Below, one piece after another: positions 62,603 to 64,000 of a stretch of 64,000 nucleotides of DNA (the first letter of the stretch is position 1; every line of letters starts with the position of its first letter). The position numbers and the translations under genes were made by a program. The notes beneath the pieces were generated by a model. The model did not search any database and was not told the origin of the DNA. It was given only the letters and a program-made list of their open reading frames with translations. This DNA is from CAIKZJ01 sp964626015 (GTDB lineage: Bacteria > Bacteroidota > Ignavibacteria > Tepidaquicellales > Tepidaquicellaceae). The stretch lies in the NCBI GenBank assembly GCA_964626015.1, contig CAZVCC010000004.1:45489-109488 (forward strand), read 5' to 3'.

Positions 62603-63832
62603 ATGAAAAAGATATTTTTTCTACTCGCATTTAGTTATTTACTGTTAATTAATCTCTGTTATTCTCAGTGGGTATTAAACTATTCGGACACTACATTTTA
62701 CTTTATGGATGTTCAATTCACATCTGCTAATACAGGATGGGTTGCCGGTTATAAAGTTCTTCCAAATATTCAAACAGAGGGAAGGCTTTTAAAAACAACT
62801 AACGGAGGTGTTAACTGGAATTCACTAAATATTGGTACAATTCCAGGACTTTGGGACGTATGTTTCTTAAATGATGATACAGGCTGGATAATAGGTGATA
62901 AAGGAACGGTCAGAAAAACAACTAACGGAGGGCTGAACTGGATACAACAAATTACTGACTTGAGCGATCACAACAAAGCATTCTTTTTAAATCCCGACAC
63001 AGGCTGGGTTACAGGTTTAAATACATTTGCAACTACAAACGGGGGGAATAACTGGCTTCAAATGAGCAACACACTTCTGTCTTCTTATGCAGTAAATTTC
63101 TTGAATGCAAATACAGGATTTATAACGACTTACTACAGCGTCATACATAAAACTACGAATGGGGGAGTGAACTGGCAGAGGGTGTTTGAGGGTGCTTTCC
63201 ATACATACATATATGAAATTAATTTTATAAATGATTTAACCGGCTGGGCTGTGGGCGATAATAACGGTGTAAGAAAAACAACAAACGGAGGGGATAACTG
63301 GTTGGTTCTTAATTATCCTGATGATTCAAAAACAGTATATTTTAAAGATGTAAATACGGGTTGGCTGGGCGGATATGGTGTTATGTTTAAGACAACGAAC
63401 TCAGGTATAAACTGGGTTTTACAAAGTCTGCCTGTTAGTTTTATGGGTTATATCTATGGTTTAAGCAAGTCAAACGACAGTATGCTATGGGCTGCGGGCG
63501 GTACCGGGTATTTATTTAAGACTACGAATGGGGGAGTCGGGATAAGCCAGATAAGTACGGAAGTGCCGAACGAATATAAGTTATGGCAGAATTATCCGAA
63601 TCCGTTTAATCCGAGTACAGTTATTCGTTTTTCGTTGTCAGTTGTCAGTTTATCGACTTTAAAAATATTCGACATTACGGGGAAGGAAGTTGCAACGTTA
63701 GTGAATGAAAAACTTGCTCCGGGCACTTATTCCATTGAATGGAATGCAGCAGGATATCCGAGCGGGGTTTATTTTTATCAGATGAGTGCCGGGGATTTTA
63801 GAGAGACGCGGCGGATGATTTTAACGAAATGA
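62603..63832 (+). CDS. Secreted YCF48/BNR-like repeat protein with T9SS sorting domain
   Basis: A 409-aa protein: signal peptide (1-22, ending CYSQ), then seven repeats marked by KTTNGGVNW-type motifs about 40-45 residues apart, alternating with DTGWIIGD-like strands, as in YCF48/photosystem II assembly-factor-like beta-propellers. The T9SS sorting domain starts at WQNYPNPFNPSTVIRFS (about 328) and ends RRMILTK. Exported across the outer membrane by inference. No catalytic site is seen. A short insertion (SVVSLST) lies in the first strand pair of the sorting domain. Confidence 0.88.
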   Translation: MKKIFFLLAFSYLLLINLCYSQWVLNYSDTTFYFMDVQFTSANTGWVAGYKVLPNIQTEGRLLKTTNGGVNWNSLNIGTIPGLWDVCFLNDDTGWIIGDKGTVRKTTNGGLNWIQQITDLSDHNKAFFLNPDTGWVTGLNTFATTNGGNNWLQMSNTLLSSYAVNFLNANTGFITTYYSVIHKTTNGGVNWQRVFEGAFHTYIYEINFINDLTGWAVGDNNGVRKTTNGGDNWLVLNYPDDSKTVYFKDVNTGWLGGYGVMFKTTNSGINWVLQSLPVSFMGYIYGLSKSNDSMLWAAGGTGYLFKTTNGGVGISQISTEVPNEYKLWQNYPNPFNPSTVIRFSLSVVSLSTLKIFDITGKEVATLVNEKLAPGTYSIEWNAAGYPSGVYFYQMSAGDFRETRRMILTK

Positions 63833-63849
63833 TTTTTACGAATAATTGA

Positions 63850-63905
63850 ACCCGGATTTACGCGGATTATACGGATCTGTCAACGCAGACAGGTAAACAC
63901 GGATT
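63850..63905. repeat. Short GGATT-type repeats and hairpin
   Basis: GGATT occurs at about 10-bp spacing (63854, 63864) and again near 63900, with GGATC at 63873. Between them CTGTC (63877-63881) and GACAG (63888-63892) can form a small hairpin. No coding potential; looks like a decayed intergenic repeat. Confidence 0.4.
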
Positions 63906-63979
63906 GATTTTCACATCTTAAGGACAAAAGAAATGTACAATAAGGTATAATTTTAATAACAAAGTAAAATAATTCTTGT

Positions 63980-64000
63980 ATGAAGAAGTTTATTCTAATG
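63980..64000 (+). CDS. Start of a further gene (3' truncated)
   Basis: ATG 63980 opens seven codons, MKKFILM, which look like the beginning of a signal peptide, as in the T9SS-exported proteins of this window. The rest lies outside. Too short for certainty. Confidence 0.4.

Overview
The window looks like a chromosome segment from an AT-rich member of the Ignavibacteria/Chlorobi side of the Bacteroidota-Chlorobiota group. The evidence is indirect. Three secreted proteins end in type IX secretion (T9SS) sorting domains containing QNYPNPFNP. Shine-Dalgarno sequences are mostly weak. The ATP synthase operon carries atpB-E-F-H-A-G without atpD/atpC. The species cannot be named from the sequence.

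Layout. 1-3665: end of an unknown gene, then two membrane glycosyltransferase-like proteins, the first resembling eukaryotic TMTC O-mannosyltransferases. 3666-8420: a ten-unit 11-bp repeat array, tRNA-Pro(GGG) with its 3' end duplicated 61 bp downstream, and two tandem T9SS-exported BNR-type paralogues, each with a hairpin terminator. 8416-12471: SRAP/YedK protein, proS, maf and a YbhN-type membrane protein. 12544-15502: methyltransferase, a stand-alone B12-binding subunit, and a phosphohexomutase. 15507-34279: a large Wzx/Wzy-type surface-polysaccharide locus with export protein, chain-length protein, polymerase/ligase, flippase, several glycosyltransferases, a GDP-heptose cassette (kinase, nucleotidyltransferase, isomerase, plus a transaldolase), and two phosphoglycosyltransferase-like proteins with altered catalytic cores. 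34283-38108: accA, murA and a propionyl/methylmalonyl-CoA-type carboxyltransferase. 38266-44076: another 11-bp array, then atpZ-atpI-atpB-atpE-atpF-atpH-atpA-(unknown 89 aa)-atpG. 44094-49550: NFACT/RqcH-like gene facing a minus-strand operon of sigma54-type activator, LptE-like lipoprotein, processive GT2 and TPR protein. 49687-53635: a small second glycan cluster. 53635-59187: minus-strand HMA lipoprotein, copA, folP, metG. 59322-59950: RHH-PIN toxin-antitoxin pair. The rest: an unknown 262-aa protein, a SpoIIE-type phosphatase and a third T9SS protein.

How it works together. Much of the window serves envelope construction: sugar activation (phosphohexomutase, GDP-heptose cassette), assembly on a polyprenyl carrier, flipping, polymerisation and export, next to murA (peptidoglycan), accA (fatty acids) and LptE (LPS insertion).

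The most unusual signals are non-standard translation starts (TTG in nine genes and GTG in none; best starts ATT for atpB and probably the flippase, CTG for a GT2 fusion), the 11-bp arrays before tRNA-Pro and the ATP synthase operon that share downstream motifs, the unknown small gene inside the ATP synthase operon, and the transaldolase-containing heptose cassette.
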